From Clostridium_AD sp050717545 (GTDB lineage Bacteria; Bacillota; Clostridia; Clostridiales; Clostridiaceae), in NCBI RefSeq assembly GCF_050717545.1, contig NZ_JBOITN010000024.1:1-64000 (forward strand): a DNA stretch of 64,000 nt, given 5' to 3'. The notes under the pieces are model-generated. The model made no database searches and was not told the origin of the DNA. It worked only from the letters and a program-made list of their open reading frames with translations. A program made the translations under genes and the position numbers. This document shows, piece by piece, positions 42,641-51,659 of the stretch. The number at the start of each line of letters is the position of its first letter. Position 1 is the first letter of the stretch.

Positions 42641-43462
42641 GTGATATGTAAAACAATTGATTTATGGGGCGAGTTTCCTTATGAAAACAAAGGGAATGAT
42701 AGTTTTAGACCGACATTAGATACTTATATACTTAAAGGAAACAAAATAAGGGGAGCAGTTTTAATATGCCCAGGTGGGGCTTATTCATTTACATCACCAA
42801 GAGAAGCAGAACCTATAGCTATTAAATTTAATGCGGCAGGTTTTAGTGCCTTCGTATTGAATTATAGCGTTGCTCCAAACAAACAACCACAATCGCTGCT
42901 AGATGCATCAAGAGCAATGTCTATAATTAGAGAAAACTCAAAAGCGTGGGATATTGACGTAAATAAGGTTGCAGTTTGTGGATTTTCAGCAGGTGGGCAC
43001 TTAGCTGCAAACCTTGCAGTTCATTGGTACAAGGATTGTTTGAAAGATATACCGGGAATTAATCCAGGTAACAACAATCCTAATGCTTTGATATTATGTT
43101 ATCCTGTAATAACCTCAGGGAAATATGCTCACGCAGGTTCAATATGTAATTTAATTGGAGAAGATGGTGATAGGTCATTAGAGAGAGAAATGTCACTAGA
43201 ACTTGAAGTTTCTAAAAAGACACCACCTACTTTTTTGTGGCATACATTTACAGATAATTCAGTACCTGTTGAAAATTCATTATTATTTGCCCAAGCTCTC
43301 AGGAGTGAAAATATTCCTTTTGAGCTACATATATTCCCAAATGGGCCACATGGTTTATCACTTGCAAATGATGAAACTACTGAGGATGGTGGTGAGGTGT
43401 ATCCCAATGTCGCTGTTTGGATAAATTTATGCATTACGTGGTTAACTAATCAGTTTTTTTAA
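42641..43462 (+). CDS. Alpha/beta hydrolase, esterase-like
   Basis: 273 residues without a signal peptide. The oxyanion region CPGGAYSF, the nucleophile elbow GFSAGGHLAA, the Asp in HTFTDNSVPVENS and the His in PNGPHGLSLA complete a catalytic triad. The pattern fits the BD-FAE/acetyl-xylan-esterase-like group that deacetylates sugars. GTG start with AAAAGGGG ahead. It may act with the neighbouring sugar genes but has its own promoter region. Confidence 0.87.
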   Translation: MICKTIDLWGEFPYENKGNDSFRPTLDTYILKGNKIRGAVLICPGGAYSFTSPREAEPIAIKFNAAGFSAFVLNYSVAPNKQPQSLLDASRAMSIIRENSKAWDIDVNKVAVCGFSAGGHLAANLAVHWYKDCLKDIPGINPGNNNPNALILCYPVITSGKYAHAGSICNLIGEDGDRSLEREMSLELEVSKKTPPTFLWHTFTDNSVPVENSLLFAQALRSENIPFELHIFPNGPHGLSLANDETTEDGGEVYPNVAVWINLCITWLTNQFF

Positions 43463-43663
43463 CTTGGGTTGGTAATAAAATGTTAACAATTTTGACACTA
43501 AAATGCAATATTTATTTGTTAGTATTGTAAATAGAATAAGCAACAATGTAAAAATGTAGATACAAAACATGTCAGACCAAAAAATTACTGACAAAAATTA
43601 TATTTGGCAGTATTGAGTTGGAATTATATACAGCCTTTAGGGGCGGAAATGGAGTAAATTATT

Positions 43664-44143
43664 ATGAAAAGCAAAACTAAAAATCCATCTAAAAACTCAG
43701 GAAAATTTATTATTTCAATTATTTTATATATTGTCGCTTCAATTGTAGCAATCATTGGAGTTGCATTATTAGTTAATAACATATTATTATTTAAAAGTAC
43801 TCTTAGTCAATATGTAGCACAAGGGTATAGTGCTGAAACTGTTATTAATGAATTAATGAAATCACAATTACTCCCTGGAATATTTGAACCAGTTGCTGTA
43901 TATGGTGGTATATCACTTTTACTTTTAAGTGCAGGAAAAATCAACAAAAAGGTTACAAAATGTCTAACATTGTTAACAAAAGTTGAGATTCGTAATGATA
44001 TTTTTCAAGAAAATATATTAGAGCAAAACAATGAATCAGAAGATGCAGGGTTAGAAGTTGCAACAGAGGGAAATGTTGTTGATACGCAAGTAGAAGAAAC
44101 AGCTCAGCAGACAGTAATTGCTGAAGAAGATATTAAAGCATAA
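43664..44143 (+). CDS. Membrane protein of unknown function
   Basis: 159 residues. Two hydrophobic helices (about 15-41 and 71-91) are separated by a short outside loop, and an acidic cytoplasmic tail of about 60 residues is rich in Glu, Thr and Val. Family not recognised. GGGCGG and AATGGAG lie ahead of the ATG. Monocistronic, with a strong terminator. Confidence 0.62.
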   Translation: MKSKTKNPSKNSGKFIISIILYIVASIVAIIGVALLVNNILLFKSTLSQYVAQGYSAETVINELMKSQLLPGIFEPVAVYGGISLLLLSAGKINKKVTKCLTLLTKVEIRNDIFQENILEQNNESEDAGLEVATEGNVVDTQVEETAQQTVIAEEDIKA

Positions 44144-44166
44144 TTTAGGATTAACCTAGATACAAC

Positions 44167-44214
44167 AAAAAGACTTGCCATTATCAGTTTATACTGAGGC
44201 AAGTCTTTTTTTAG
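44167..44214 (+). terminator. Terminator, bidirectional
   Basis: AAAAAGACTTGCC pairs with GGCAAGTCTTTTT over an 18-nt loop, then T-rich. Confidence 0.9.
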
Positions 44215-44266
44215 TTTATTTTGATTTATATCTTTATGGGTTTAGTTATTTAGGCAAAAGATCAAT

Positions 44267-45664
44267 CTAAATAATAAACATGGCGACTATTGTAGTAATT
44301 ACTAAACCTATAATTACAGGCTTAATGTTCTTTTTGGCAAGTTCAAAGGGATCAACACCACAAATGGCGGCTACTGGGATTACTGCCCAAGGAATTATTG
44401 TACCGCCACCCACCCATATTCCTGCAATTTGCCCTAGTGCTGTAAGGGTTGCTATGCCTCCACCTAAGCTAGTTGAAAAAATTCTAGCAATAGAACCAAC
44501 GAGTGGAATGCCAGAAAATCCTGATCCGTCAAGTCCAGTAATTGCACCAACAAGTGTTATAGTACCAGCTGAAACGACTTTGCTCATTGGAACTACATTT
44601 GATAGTGCAACGCCTAAGTCGTTGACAATTCCATTTGAGTTTACTGGAAGTATTTTTCCGAAGATATCATTGATGGCTGAATCTCCTAAATAGAAGAAAG
44701 CGGCTATAGGAATAACAATGCCAAAGATTTTGAATCCAAATTGCAAACCTTTTACAAGATTATCTGTGATTTTCTCAAGCGAATCCTTTTTATACGTAAA
44801 TATTGAAACTAAACTTAATACAAATACAGCGGTGCCACCAATTAGAGCTGTTGCATCTCCACCTTGAAGTTTTGAAGTATACATTATATAGATGTCTATG
44901 CCGAAAAGAACTAGTATTAGAAATGCCAAAGATCTTCTTGTATTTTTTGAGGAAATTAGCATTGTATCTTTTTCATTACTCACACTTAATTGGGTTTGGG
45001 AACTACCAAGCATCACTCCTGACCTAATGTCCTTTCTAAGATAATAAAATGCAACAACAGTTGTAACTAAACCCATTGTGATTACAAGGGGTACGCTTGC
45101 AGAGATAACACTTGCGATAGGTATGCCAGCTCCACCAGCAGTAAGTTTAGGGGCTGCTTGAATTATATAATCACTAGACAACGCAATACCATGTCCAAAC
45201 AAATTCATTGAAATTGCAACTCCCATAGCCGGTAGACCAGCTTTTATAGCAATAGGTAAAAATAATGCACCAACAAGAGCTACAGCTGGTGATGGCCAGA
45301 AAAACCAAGACAAAATCATCATAACGATGCCGATAACCCAATATGCAACCCAATAATTCTTAATAACCCCCTTAAAAGGAGACACTATTTCATCATTTAT
45401 GCCAGATGCAACAAGTGTATTGCTCATAGCAGTTACAATTGATATTATGAAAATGGTGGGCATTAGCTCTTTTGTTGCATAAACAAAGCTATTGAATACA
45501 CCCATTGTAGACTTTGAAATAGAACCTGTACCAGCGAGGCCTAAGATAAAGATACCTAATATACATATAAGTGTTATATCCTTTTTCTTCACCATGGCAA
45601 ATATTATTATAATAATGAAGGCAAGATATATATAGTGTAGAGGCGTTAGCGTTAAATTAATCAT
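44267..45664 (-). CDS. Multi-helix permease, ion-transporter superfamily-like
   Basis: 465 residues with 11 to 12 hydrophobic segments and a polar loop near residues 215-240. Repeated small-residue motifs (FFWPSPAVALVGALFLPIAIKAGLP, GSGFSGIPLVGS, GGGTIIPWAVIPVAAICG) are reminiscent of GntP/NhaC/C4-dicarboxylate permeases in the IT superfamily, but I cannot name the family. GGAG precedes the ATG. Substrate unknown; likely an organic anion. Confidence 0.72.
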   Translation of the reverse strand: MINLTLTPLHYIYLAFIIIIIFAMVKKKDITLICILGIFILGLAGTGSISKSTMGVFNSFVYATKELMPTIFIISIVTAMSNTLVASGINDEIVSPFKGVIKNYWVAYWVIGIVMMILSWFFWPSPAVALVGALFLPIAIKAGLPAMGVAISMNLFGHGIALSSDYIIQAAPKLTAGGAGIPIASVISASVPLVITMGLVTTVVAFYYLRKDIRSGVMLGSSQTQLSVSNEKDTMLISSKNTRRSLAFLILVLFGIDIYIMYTSKLQGGDATALIGGTAVFVLSLVSIFTYKKDSLEKITDNLVKGLQFGFKIFGIVIPIAAFFYLGDSAINDIFGKILPVNSNGIVNDLGVALSNVVPMSKVVSAGTITLVGAITGLDGSGFSGIPLVGSIARIFSTSLGGGIATLTALGQIAGIWVGGGTIIPWAVIPVAAICGVDPFELAKKNIKPVIIGLVITTIVAMFII

Positions 45665-46008
45665 CTGCTACTCCAATTAGTATTATTGTAATACTAGTTT
45701 ATGAAAAAAACATACAATTGGTTCTTTGTATTATGTAGGTATTTGTAATATTTTTTTCGAATGTAGTACATGGTAAATAATGACAAAGAATTATAGTAGA
45801 TTATGTTATTATAATAAAACAAAAATAGGGGAATAATAAAACAAATGTTTAAAAGCAAAAAAATATAGTTTGAAAATGAAAAATATAGTTTGAAAATGAA
45901 AAATATAGTTTAAAAATGAAAAATAAACAGAAAATATACTAGAATTATTATTTTTTTTATATTAAAATGAATTATATATGTGAAATTTTTTACCTTTAGG
46001 AGGTTGCT
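45665..46008 (+). other. Intergenic region with tandem repeat
   Basis: 344 bases between divergent genes. Apart from the 20-bp tandem repeat at 45861-45920 it is AT-rich with no recognisable gene. Possible promoter elements for the deacetylase lie after the repeat. Confidence 0.4.
45861..45920 (+). repeat. Three tandem copies of a 20-bp unit
   Basis: Unit AAATATAGTTTGAAAATGAA. Copies 1 and 2 are identical; copy 3 has one G to A change. The array is directly repeated, without spacers, about 90 bp upstream of the deacetylase start. Confidence 0.95.
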
Positions 46009-46875
46009 GTGAGAAAAAGAATATATTTAATATTCACATTCATTATTTTAATGTCCCTTTTGGGATGTTCACATTCTAAGACAATTACAATAAAAGAAGA
46101 AACCAATGTTGCCCCACAGGTTGTAGTTGAACATCTTATTGCAGAGGAGAATTATGGTGAGACGACCTCAATACCAGCTTTTGACAAGAATGCTGTAATG
46201 CTGAAAGCGGGCAAAAGTGTTCCAATTTTAATGTACCACTCCATTGCTTATGAAAAGGATAACCCTGTTCGACTTCCTGTTAAAAATTTAGAGGAGCAGT
46301 TTAAATATTTAAAGGATAATGGTTATTATACTATTACGCTTTCAGATTTATATAAATATTTTATGTCGGATACCCCAATACCTGAAAAATCTGTAGTACT
46401 TACTTTTGACGATGGTTATGTAGATAACTATACTGCGATGTTACCAATGCTTAAAAAGTATAGTTTTAAAGCAACGATTTTTGTTATTACGGGAGCTATT
46501 GATAAAAGTGCCAACTATTTGACATGGTCGCAGCTTATAGAAATGGAGAAGTATGGTGTGGATATTGAAAGCCACACAGTAAGCCATGAAAATTTAAAAG
46601 ATATGTCTAAGGATAAGCAACTTGAAACTTTAATTAAATCTAAAAAAGATTTGGAAAAAATGTTAAATAAACGAGTGAATTATTTTTCATATCCTTTTGG
46701 TGGGTATAATGAAACATCCATTGAGGCTGTAAGGAAAGCTGGATACACAATGGCCATTACAACTGATGGTAGGTGGGCATCTAAGAGTGATGGCATATTT
46801 TCGTTACATAGGGTATATATAAGCGGATTCCATGATATGAAGGAATTTAAAAAACGATTAACTAATACAAAGTAA
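46009..46875 (+). CDS. Polysaccharide deacetylase lipoprotein
   Basis: 288 residues. The signal peptide ends in the lipobox LLGC (lipid cysteine 20). The NodB-homology domain starts near residue 70: PILMYHSI, TFDDGY with metal/catalytic Asp134-Asp135, the metal ligands His189 and His193 (SHTVSH), and SYPFGGYN. It would remove acetyl groups from cell-wall or exopolysaccharide amino sugars at the outer membrane face. GTG start, preceded by AGGAGG. Confidence 0.92.
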   Translation: MRKRIYLIFTFIILMSLLGCSHSKTITIKEETNVAPQVVVEHLIAEENYGETTSIPAFDKNAVMLKAGKSVPILMYHSIAYEKDNPVRLPVKNLEEQFKYLKDNGYYTITLSDLYKYFMSDTPIPEKSVVLTFDDGYVDNYTAMLPMLKKYSFKATIFVITGAIDKSANYLTWSQLIEMEKYGVDIESHTVSHENLKDMSKDKQLETLIKSKKDLEKMLNKRVNYFSYPFGGYNETSIEAVRKAGYTMAITTDGRWASKSDGIFSLHRVYISGFHDMKEFKKRLTNTK

Positions 46876-46886
46876 ATCGTTTTTTA
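46849..46886 (+). terminator. Terminator of deacetylase gene
   Basis: AAAAAACGATT and AATCGTTTTTT form the stem; the stop codon lies in the loop. Confidence 0.8.
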
Positions 46887-46905
46887 AAAATAATTAATAT
46901 TATAT

Positions 46906-47937
46906 CTATTTTATATCTATTTTTGTGATTTTATCAACAATATTCCACCAAGTTTTTCCAGCATTTAAAGGCAAATCATTACCTGACTCATCAGTTAGAA
47001 GAGTTTGAGAGGTGGCATCTTTTTTAGACCAATGCATTTTAGTGAACTTACCATTACTAATAACATAACCATCACCAGAGCCTACAAGTGCTATGTCTAA
47101 ACGGTAGTTATCAGCTTGCGTCTTAATGGTGGTAACTTGTACTACTATATTTTTTACGGTTAAGGGAAGGTTATCTTCTTTATTATTGGCAGGTTTTCCA
47201 TCCATGTTTTTAGAGTAATTACCGTCACTATATGTGTAACCAGTGCTGTAGGTACTATTCATTTTTAAAAGTATATTAGAAGCACTTTTGAGTTTATCAT
47301 TATCCCAATAAGTTTTATCAAATTTTAATTTTACAATAGGAGTCTGAACGTAATCTTTTGTTTTAATTAGTGCTTTTAATTTTTTGCTTGAGGTATAAAG
47401 GTTATGAGGAGCTACCCTTTTTTTGTTACTGTTATCTCTCAAATATGTAGAAGCATTTTTCATTTCATTCAAACTTTTCATATTTTCATTTTTTATCTCG
47501 TCAAGGGCCTCTGCACTTCCACCACAATGAGCAAAAGGTAAATTATATTCTTTTGCAAGCTCTAAGAAATAAGGCCTTGCACTTCTAATTGGTCCGATTT
47601 TATTTGCGGTGTCCTTTTGAAATAATGCCATAAATCTTGGAGTACCACCCTCTGCCATGGTCTCATAAATTATATCTGCAGCATTTAGTCCAGATTGAGG
47701 CCTTGCAGCTACAGAGTTTTCTACTATAGCAAGCAGGGCAATATTCTCTGATATTTCTTTTGTTACCTCTTCACCAGTATAGGGGGAGAGGTATTTCTGA
47801 GCTATAGGCTCAGGAGTTTTTGTTTCCGTAGGCGTCGTTTTGCTTGGCGCAACGACTGTTTTAGTTTTTTTTGCACAACCAGCAGTTAGAAAACTTAATG
47901 AAATAATTAAACATAATAACTTTACCTTGTTTTTCAA
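46906..47937 (-). CDS. DUF3048 lipoprotein
   Basis: 343 residues. Signal peptide with lipobox LTAGC. The domain with PQSGLNAADIIYETMAEGGTPRFMALF and GPIRSARPYFLELAKEY is typical of DUF3048 (YerB-like), lipoproteins of unknown function in spore formers. A Thr/Pro-rich linker of about 25 residues follows the lipid cysteine. The TTG at 47937 is preferred, because AGGAG directly touches the ATG at 47946 but stands 9 bases from this TTG. Confidence 0.85.
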   Translation of the reverse strand: MKNKVKLLCLIISLSFLTAGCAKKTKTVVAPSKTTPTETKTPEPIAQKYLSPYTGEEVTKEISENIALLAIVENSVAARPQSGLNAADIIYETMAEGGTPRFMALFQKDTANKIGPIRSARPYFLELAKEYNLPFAHCGGSAEALDEIKNENMKSLNEMKNASTYLRDNSNKKRVAPHNLYTSSKKLKALIKTKDYVQTPIVKLKFDKTYWDNDKLKSASNILLKMNSTYSTGYTYSDGNYSKNMDGKPANNKEDNLPLTVKNIVVQVTTIKTQADNYRLDIALVGSGDGYVISNGKFTKMHWSKKDATSQTLLTDESGNDLPLNAGKTWWNIVDKITKIDIK

Positions 47938-48157
47938 ATTAAACATCTCCTATGTAAATATTATAAATTACAGCTTGAAATAATTTTCTTTATTTTACAC
48001 TATTCTAAGCAGCATGTACTAAGTATCGTTCTAATACTTAATAATGTCTATTATAATGTAAAAAGTTATATTATAATAGATATTAACAAAGATTATGGAT
48101 TAAAAGTTTTCTAATATTAAAAGTTTTATATTAAAAATATTTCAAGAGGTGATTTTT

Positions 48158-49603
48158 ATGTATGATGTAATTATTATAGGCTCAGGAGTAGTAGGAGCGG
48201 CTATAGCAAGAGAACTTTCAAGATATAATATTAAAATCTGTATTTTAGAAAAAGAAGATGACGTGGGATTGAAAGCGTCAAAAGCAAACAGCGGTATAGT
48301 TCATGGTGGATATGCTGCTAAATATGGTACATTAAAAGGAAAGTTATGTGCGAAAGGTAACAAAATGTATAAAAAGCTTAATGAAGAATTAAATTTCGGG
48401 TATAGGCAAACTGGAGCTTTAGTAATTGGATTTAATGAAGAAGACGAGAAAAAGATAAATGAGCTTTATGAAAATGGTCTAAAAATAGGATGCGATGATT
48501 TAGAGATAATAAGAGGAAACAAGCTAAGAGAACTGGAACCACACTTAAATAGTGAGGTGAATATAGCACTTTATGCTAAAAGTGTAGGGGTTACCTCCCC
48601 TTATGAATTTACCATAGCATTAATAGAAAATGCAATAACTAACGGCGTAGTGCTAAAACTTGGAAGTGAAGTTAAGTCTATAGAAACATTAGAAAATGAA
48701 TTTATTATTCATACTTGCATGGAAGATATTAAGGGAAGATATGTTATAAATGCTGCGGGGCTTAATAGTGATGAAATATCTAATATGGTTGGACTGGATT
48801 ATTTTACAATAATTCCAAGGCGGGGCCAATATATTCTAATGGGAAAAGATCAGGGTCACCTTGTAAACACTGTTATTTTTCAGGTGCCTACAGATAAAGG
48901 GAAAGGAATATTAGTTACTACTACATATCATGGTAATTTCATGATAGGACCTAATGCGGAAGAGGTGAGTAGCTTAGGAGATGTATCAACGACTACTGAT
49001 ACTCTAAAAGAGGTTATTAAGGGTGCTAGAAAATCTGTACCTGATTTTAAATTAAGAGGAGCATTAACGTCTTTTTCCGGTATAAGAGCCATTAGTAGTA
49101 CAGCAGATTTTATCATTGAGGAAAGTAAGGTCAAAAGATTCATAAATGTGTGTGGGATAGATTCACCAGGACTTACGTCATCGCCTGCAATTGCTGAGAT
49201 GGTTGTAGATATACTAAAGAATTTAGAAAAGAATCTAACGCTTAAAAATAATTTTATACCTTATAGAAAAGGAATAATAATAAAAAAAGATGGTAGTTTT
49301 GGTGGGGAAATTGATGATGAGGATCCGAAAAAAAATATAATATGCAGATGTGAGAATGTTACGGAGTCAGAGATTGTGGATGCTATTCACAGAAATATAC
49401 CAATTAATTCAATAGATGCAATTAAAAGACGTACAAGAGCAGGAATGGGAACTTGCCAGGGAAATTTCTGTAAACCAAGAGTTAGAGCTATAATAGCAAG
49501 AGAATTAAATATCAGTGAAGATAAAGTAAGCCAGCGAGGAAGTAATAATTTAGAGGCACCAGTTAAGGCTGATATAAATATGATTAGAAAATTTAAATAT
49601 TAA
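48158..49603 (+). CDS. GlpA-like FAD-dependent oxidoreductase with [2Fe-2S] domain
   Basis: 481 residues. FAD-binding GSGVVGAAIARELS at the N-terminus and a DAO-type fold to about residue 370. A C-terminal BFD-like domain has CRCENVTESEI and GMGTCQGNFC, supplying the four cysteines for a [2Fe-2S] cluster. This matches the anaerobic glycerol-3-phosphate dehydrogenase-like/hydroxyglutarate oxidase proteins of clostridia. The usual GlpB-like and DUF1667 partners are absent. The ATG at 48158 follows AGAGGTGA. It may couple to the carbonic anhydrase gene 49 bp downstream only by position. Confidence 0.88.
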   Translation: MYDVIIIGSGVVGAAIARELSRYNIKICILEKEDDVGLKASKANSGIVHGGYAAKYGTLKGKLCAKGNKMYKKLNEELNFGYRQTGALVIGFNEEDEKKINELYENGLKIGCDDLEIIRGNKLRELEPHLNSEVNIALYAKSVGVTSPYEFTIALIENAITNGVVLKLGSEVKSIETLENEFIIHTCMEDIKGRYVINAAGLNSDEISNMVGLDYFTIIPRRGQYILMGKDQGHLVNTVIFQVPTDKGKGILVTTTYHGNFMIGPNAEEVSSLGDVSTTTDTLKEVIKGARKSVPDFKLRGALTSFSGIRAISSTADFIIEESKVKRFINVCGIDSPGLTSSPAIAEMVVDILKNLEKNLTLKNNFIPYRKGIIIKKDGSFGGEIDDEDPKKNIICRCENVTESEIVDAIHRNIPINSIDAIKRRTRAGMGTCQGNFCKPRVRAIIARELNISEDKVSQRGSNNLEAPVKADINMIRKFKY

Positions 49604-49652
49604 GATTAATAAGTTTAAGTATCAAATACTGGTTAGGAGGAAAAATACTAAA

Positions 49653-50195
49653 ATGGATAGATTAATAAAGATTAATAGTAAAAAGGATATATTTGATATA
49701 TATAAAAATACACCGATAAGTGTTTTATTAGAATACCATAACTTACGAATACCATATGAGGCGTTAACTAGCCCACAGATGTTAATAGGAATGTGTATGG
49801 ATAACAGAAAATATCTTCATATACCCAACAACTTTGCATTTATAATTCGTTCAGGTGGAGGAACTTTGCGCTTTAGTGAATTTAAGGTTTCTTATTCAAT
49901 AGCCATAGGAGGAATTAGAACTATTGCGCTCATTGCCCATAATCATTGCGGAATGGTTAATTTGATGTCGAAAAGAGAGCAGTTTATTGATGGGCTTGTT
50001 GATATAGTTGGATGGGAAAAACAAAGAGCGGAAGATCATTTTATGAACTTCGCTCCAATGTTTGAAATAGATAATGAAATAGTGTTTGTGCTTGAAGAAG
50101 CTAAAAGGTTAAGAAATAAATATCCTAATATTTTAATAGCTCCACTCTATTATAATATTGATGACAATTTGTTATATCTAATTAAAGAGGACTAA
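49653..50195 (+). CDS. Beta-class carbonic anhydrase-like protein
   Basis: 180 residues. Zinc ligands of the beta-carbonic anhydrase fold are visible: Cys48-x-Asp50-x-Arg52 (CMDNR) and His96-x2-Cys99 (HNHCG), with the dyad Asp/Arg kept. Shorter than plant-type enzymes and similar to clostridial type C forms. It would interconvert CO2 and bicarbonate. AGGAGG precedes the ATG by 12 bases. Its 3' end overlaps the convergent thiT gene by 14 bp. Confidence 0.83.
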   Translation: MDRLIKINSKKDIFDIYKNTPISVLLEYHNLRIPYEALTSPQMLIGMCMDNRKYLHIPNNFAFIIRSGGGTLRFSEFKVSYSIAIGGIRTIALIAHNHCGMVNLMSKREQFIDGLVDIVGWEKQRAEDHFMNFAPMFEIDNEIVFVLEEAKRLRNKYPNILIAPLYYNIDDNLLYLIKED

Positions 50196-50832
50196 TTGTG
50201 TTATCTTTTACAGCTATTTTGGATAAACGTTTTAGTGGCAAAATTGCAATAACTATACATGTAATAATAGTTTCAAGGCTCATATATGAACCGTTGTATA
50301 AAAGTGAGTATAAATAAACAGATGTTCCTTTGGGAGTATATTCTGCAAAAAATACTACGCCTGATATAAAATGGCATGCAAATCTTGCTACCATTGCAAG
50401 GACCACTCCAATAAGAATTCCTTGTAAATTACGTGATTTAAAGTAACCAATTATACCTATAGCCATAAAAGGTAGTGGATAGTCAAATAGTACTTGCACT
50501 GGGTGGAGTGCAAAGGGGTTTATTACAAAATTAATAATTCCAAGTAAAAAGCCTGATAAAAAACCAACTTCAGGTCCGTAAAATAAAGATATGAGTACAA
50601 TTGGAACCATGCTTCCGGCAGTAACGCTACCACCTTGAGGTAGTTTTAAAATAGTGATTAATTGTAATACAGTAGCTAAGGCGATAGATATACCTATTAG
50701 AGTTATCTTTTGGGTAGTAAATTTAATTTTTCTAATCTTTAAAACAGCAAAGATTAATAAAAGGACCCCCAATAGTGCGAAAATACTAGTAGGACTTTTT
50801 GCGATTTCGGTGATGCTTTTGCTAAAAATCAT
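50182..50832 (-). CDS. thiT: ECF thiamine transporter substrate-binding protein ThiT
   Basis: 216 residues with about six membrane helices. KLPQGGSVTAGSMVPIVLISLFYGPEVGFLSG and FALHPVQVLFDYPLPFMAIG are ThiT hallmarks, the Trp/Tyr pocket of other members being partly changed. It binds thiamine and works with a shared ECF-T/ATPase module coded elsewhere. A TPP riboswitch with terminator lies directly upstream, which confirms the vitamin. Confidence 0.93.
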   Translation of the reverse strand: MIFSKSITEIAKSPTSIFALLGVLLLIFAVLKIRKIKFTTQKITLIGISIALATVLQLITILKLPQGGSVTAGSMVPIVLISLFYGPEVGFLSGFLLGIINFVINPFALHPVQVLFDYPLPFMAIGIIGYFKSRNLQGILIGVVLAMVARFACHFISGVVFFAEYTPKGTSVYLYSLLYNGSYMSLETIITCIVIAILPLKRLSKIAVKDNTISPL

Positions 50833-50874
50833 TTTAATAGCCTCCAGGTATTGTGCTTAAGATGTATTCTGGCA

Positions 50875-50911
50875 AAAACAAAAAAACTATATTCACAGAG
50901 GAATATAGTTA
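50875..50911 (-). terminator. Intrinsic terminator of TPP riboswitch
   Basis: On the minus strand, AACTATATTC-CTCTGT-GAATATAGTT is followed by a T-rich run, placed between the aptamer and thiT. Ligand binding would favour this hairpin and stop transcription. Confidence 0.9.
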
Positions 50912-50921
50912 ATGTATTTTA

Positions 50922-51016
50922 CATTACAACCGCTTTCCTCCGCTGGTATTATCCAGATCAGGTATAAGGGTCAATGAATTAAATATTCATATCTCAGCCA
51001 CAAGGCACCCCTAGCA
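50922..51016 (-). promoter_or_regulatory. TPP riboswitch (THI element)
   Basis: The minus strand reads the conserved aptamer: GGGGTGCC, GGCTGAGA, ACCCTT, ACCTGATCTGGATAATACC and GCGGAGGAAAGCGG. It lies before thiT and acts through the terminator at 50875. Confidence 0.97.
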
Positions 51017-51139
51017 CATATATTATTATTTCTTTTTATTATATAACAGCATATTACATTTTGCAACTAGCAATGAATGACACATAAATTGTGACTTGCT
51101 TTTTACAACAAGGAGTGTTACCTTTTAAATGATATTAAA

Positions 51140-51311
51140 TTAACAAATGTATTAACAAAGTTATCGTTCTGAATGCATGAGGGTTCGTCCCGAGTGAGAA
51201 GGCGAGAGAATAGGTAAGTGTTATCAAAGAGTATACTTTTATGTGTTGCATCTTTGGTTTTAACATACTATCCTTGTGCCTTTCAGGGCGTGGGGATTTT
51301 TTGTTTTTATA
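51140..51311 (+). ncRNA. Structured leader with terminator upstream of TM1266-hydG
   Basis: A GGG-TTCGT-CCC stem near 51180 sits in a purine-rich stretch (GAGTGAGAAGGCGAGAGAA). A second stem pairs TGTTA..AAAGA (about 51217) with TCTTT..TAACA (to about 51266). The 12-bp terminator stem 51270-51296 (ATCCTTGTGCC against GGGCGTGGGGAT, with many G-U pairs) ends in TTTTTTGTTTTT, 18 bp before the first gene. Transcription-attenuation control is likely; no known riboswitch class is recognised. Confidence 0.6.
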
Positions 51312-51328
51312 AGGAAAGGATTTTGCTA

Positions 51329-51586
51329 ATGGATACAAGAATTGCTTTAATAGGAATAATAGTTGAAAACACAGACTCAGCTGAAAGGCTTAACTCTATT
51401 CTACATGAATACAGGCAATATATTGTAGGTAGAATGGGTATTCCATATCCCAAACGTCAGATTTCAGTAATAAGCATAGTTGTGGATGCACCAAATGATG
51501 TTATAAGTGCCCTATCAGGTAAGCTTGGAATGTTGCCAAATATAAGTATTAAAACACTTTATTCAAAAGTACCGCCAGTTGTATAA
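51329..51586 (+). CDS. TM1266-type iron-only hydrogenase system regulator
   Basis: 85 residues of the ACT/NikR-like small ferredoxin-fold family TM1266, found with hydEFG. RIALIGIIVENTDSAERLNSILHEY starts the fold, GRMGIPYPKRQISVISIVVDAPNDVISALSGKLG is its core. The family is thought to act in hydrogenase maturation regulation; no DNA-binding motif is visible. The ATG at 51329 follows AAGGAAAGG. It is 73 bp before hydG and behind the structured leader. Confidence 0.85.
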   Translation: MDTRIALIGIIVENTDSAERLNSILHEYRQYIVGRMGIPYPKRQISVISIVVDAPNDVISALSGKLGMLPNISIKTLYSKVPPVV

Positions 51587-51659
51587 CAATAAAAATATAG
51601 TCATAAATGATTAAGTTTATAGAAATTAAAATAATAAAATTAAAAAAGGAGATTATGTT

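Noticed and set aside
45861..45920. CRISPR array
   Set aside because: Copies are adjacent with no spacers, and no cas genes are present.
51170..51215. T-box or tRNA-like element (GGTTCGTCCC)
   Set aside because: No T-box bulge sequence, no acceptor stem or anticodon arm.
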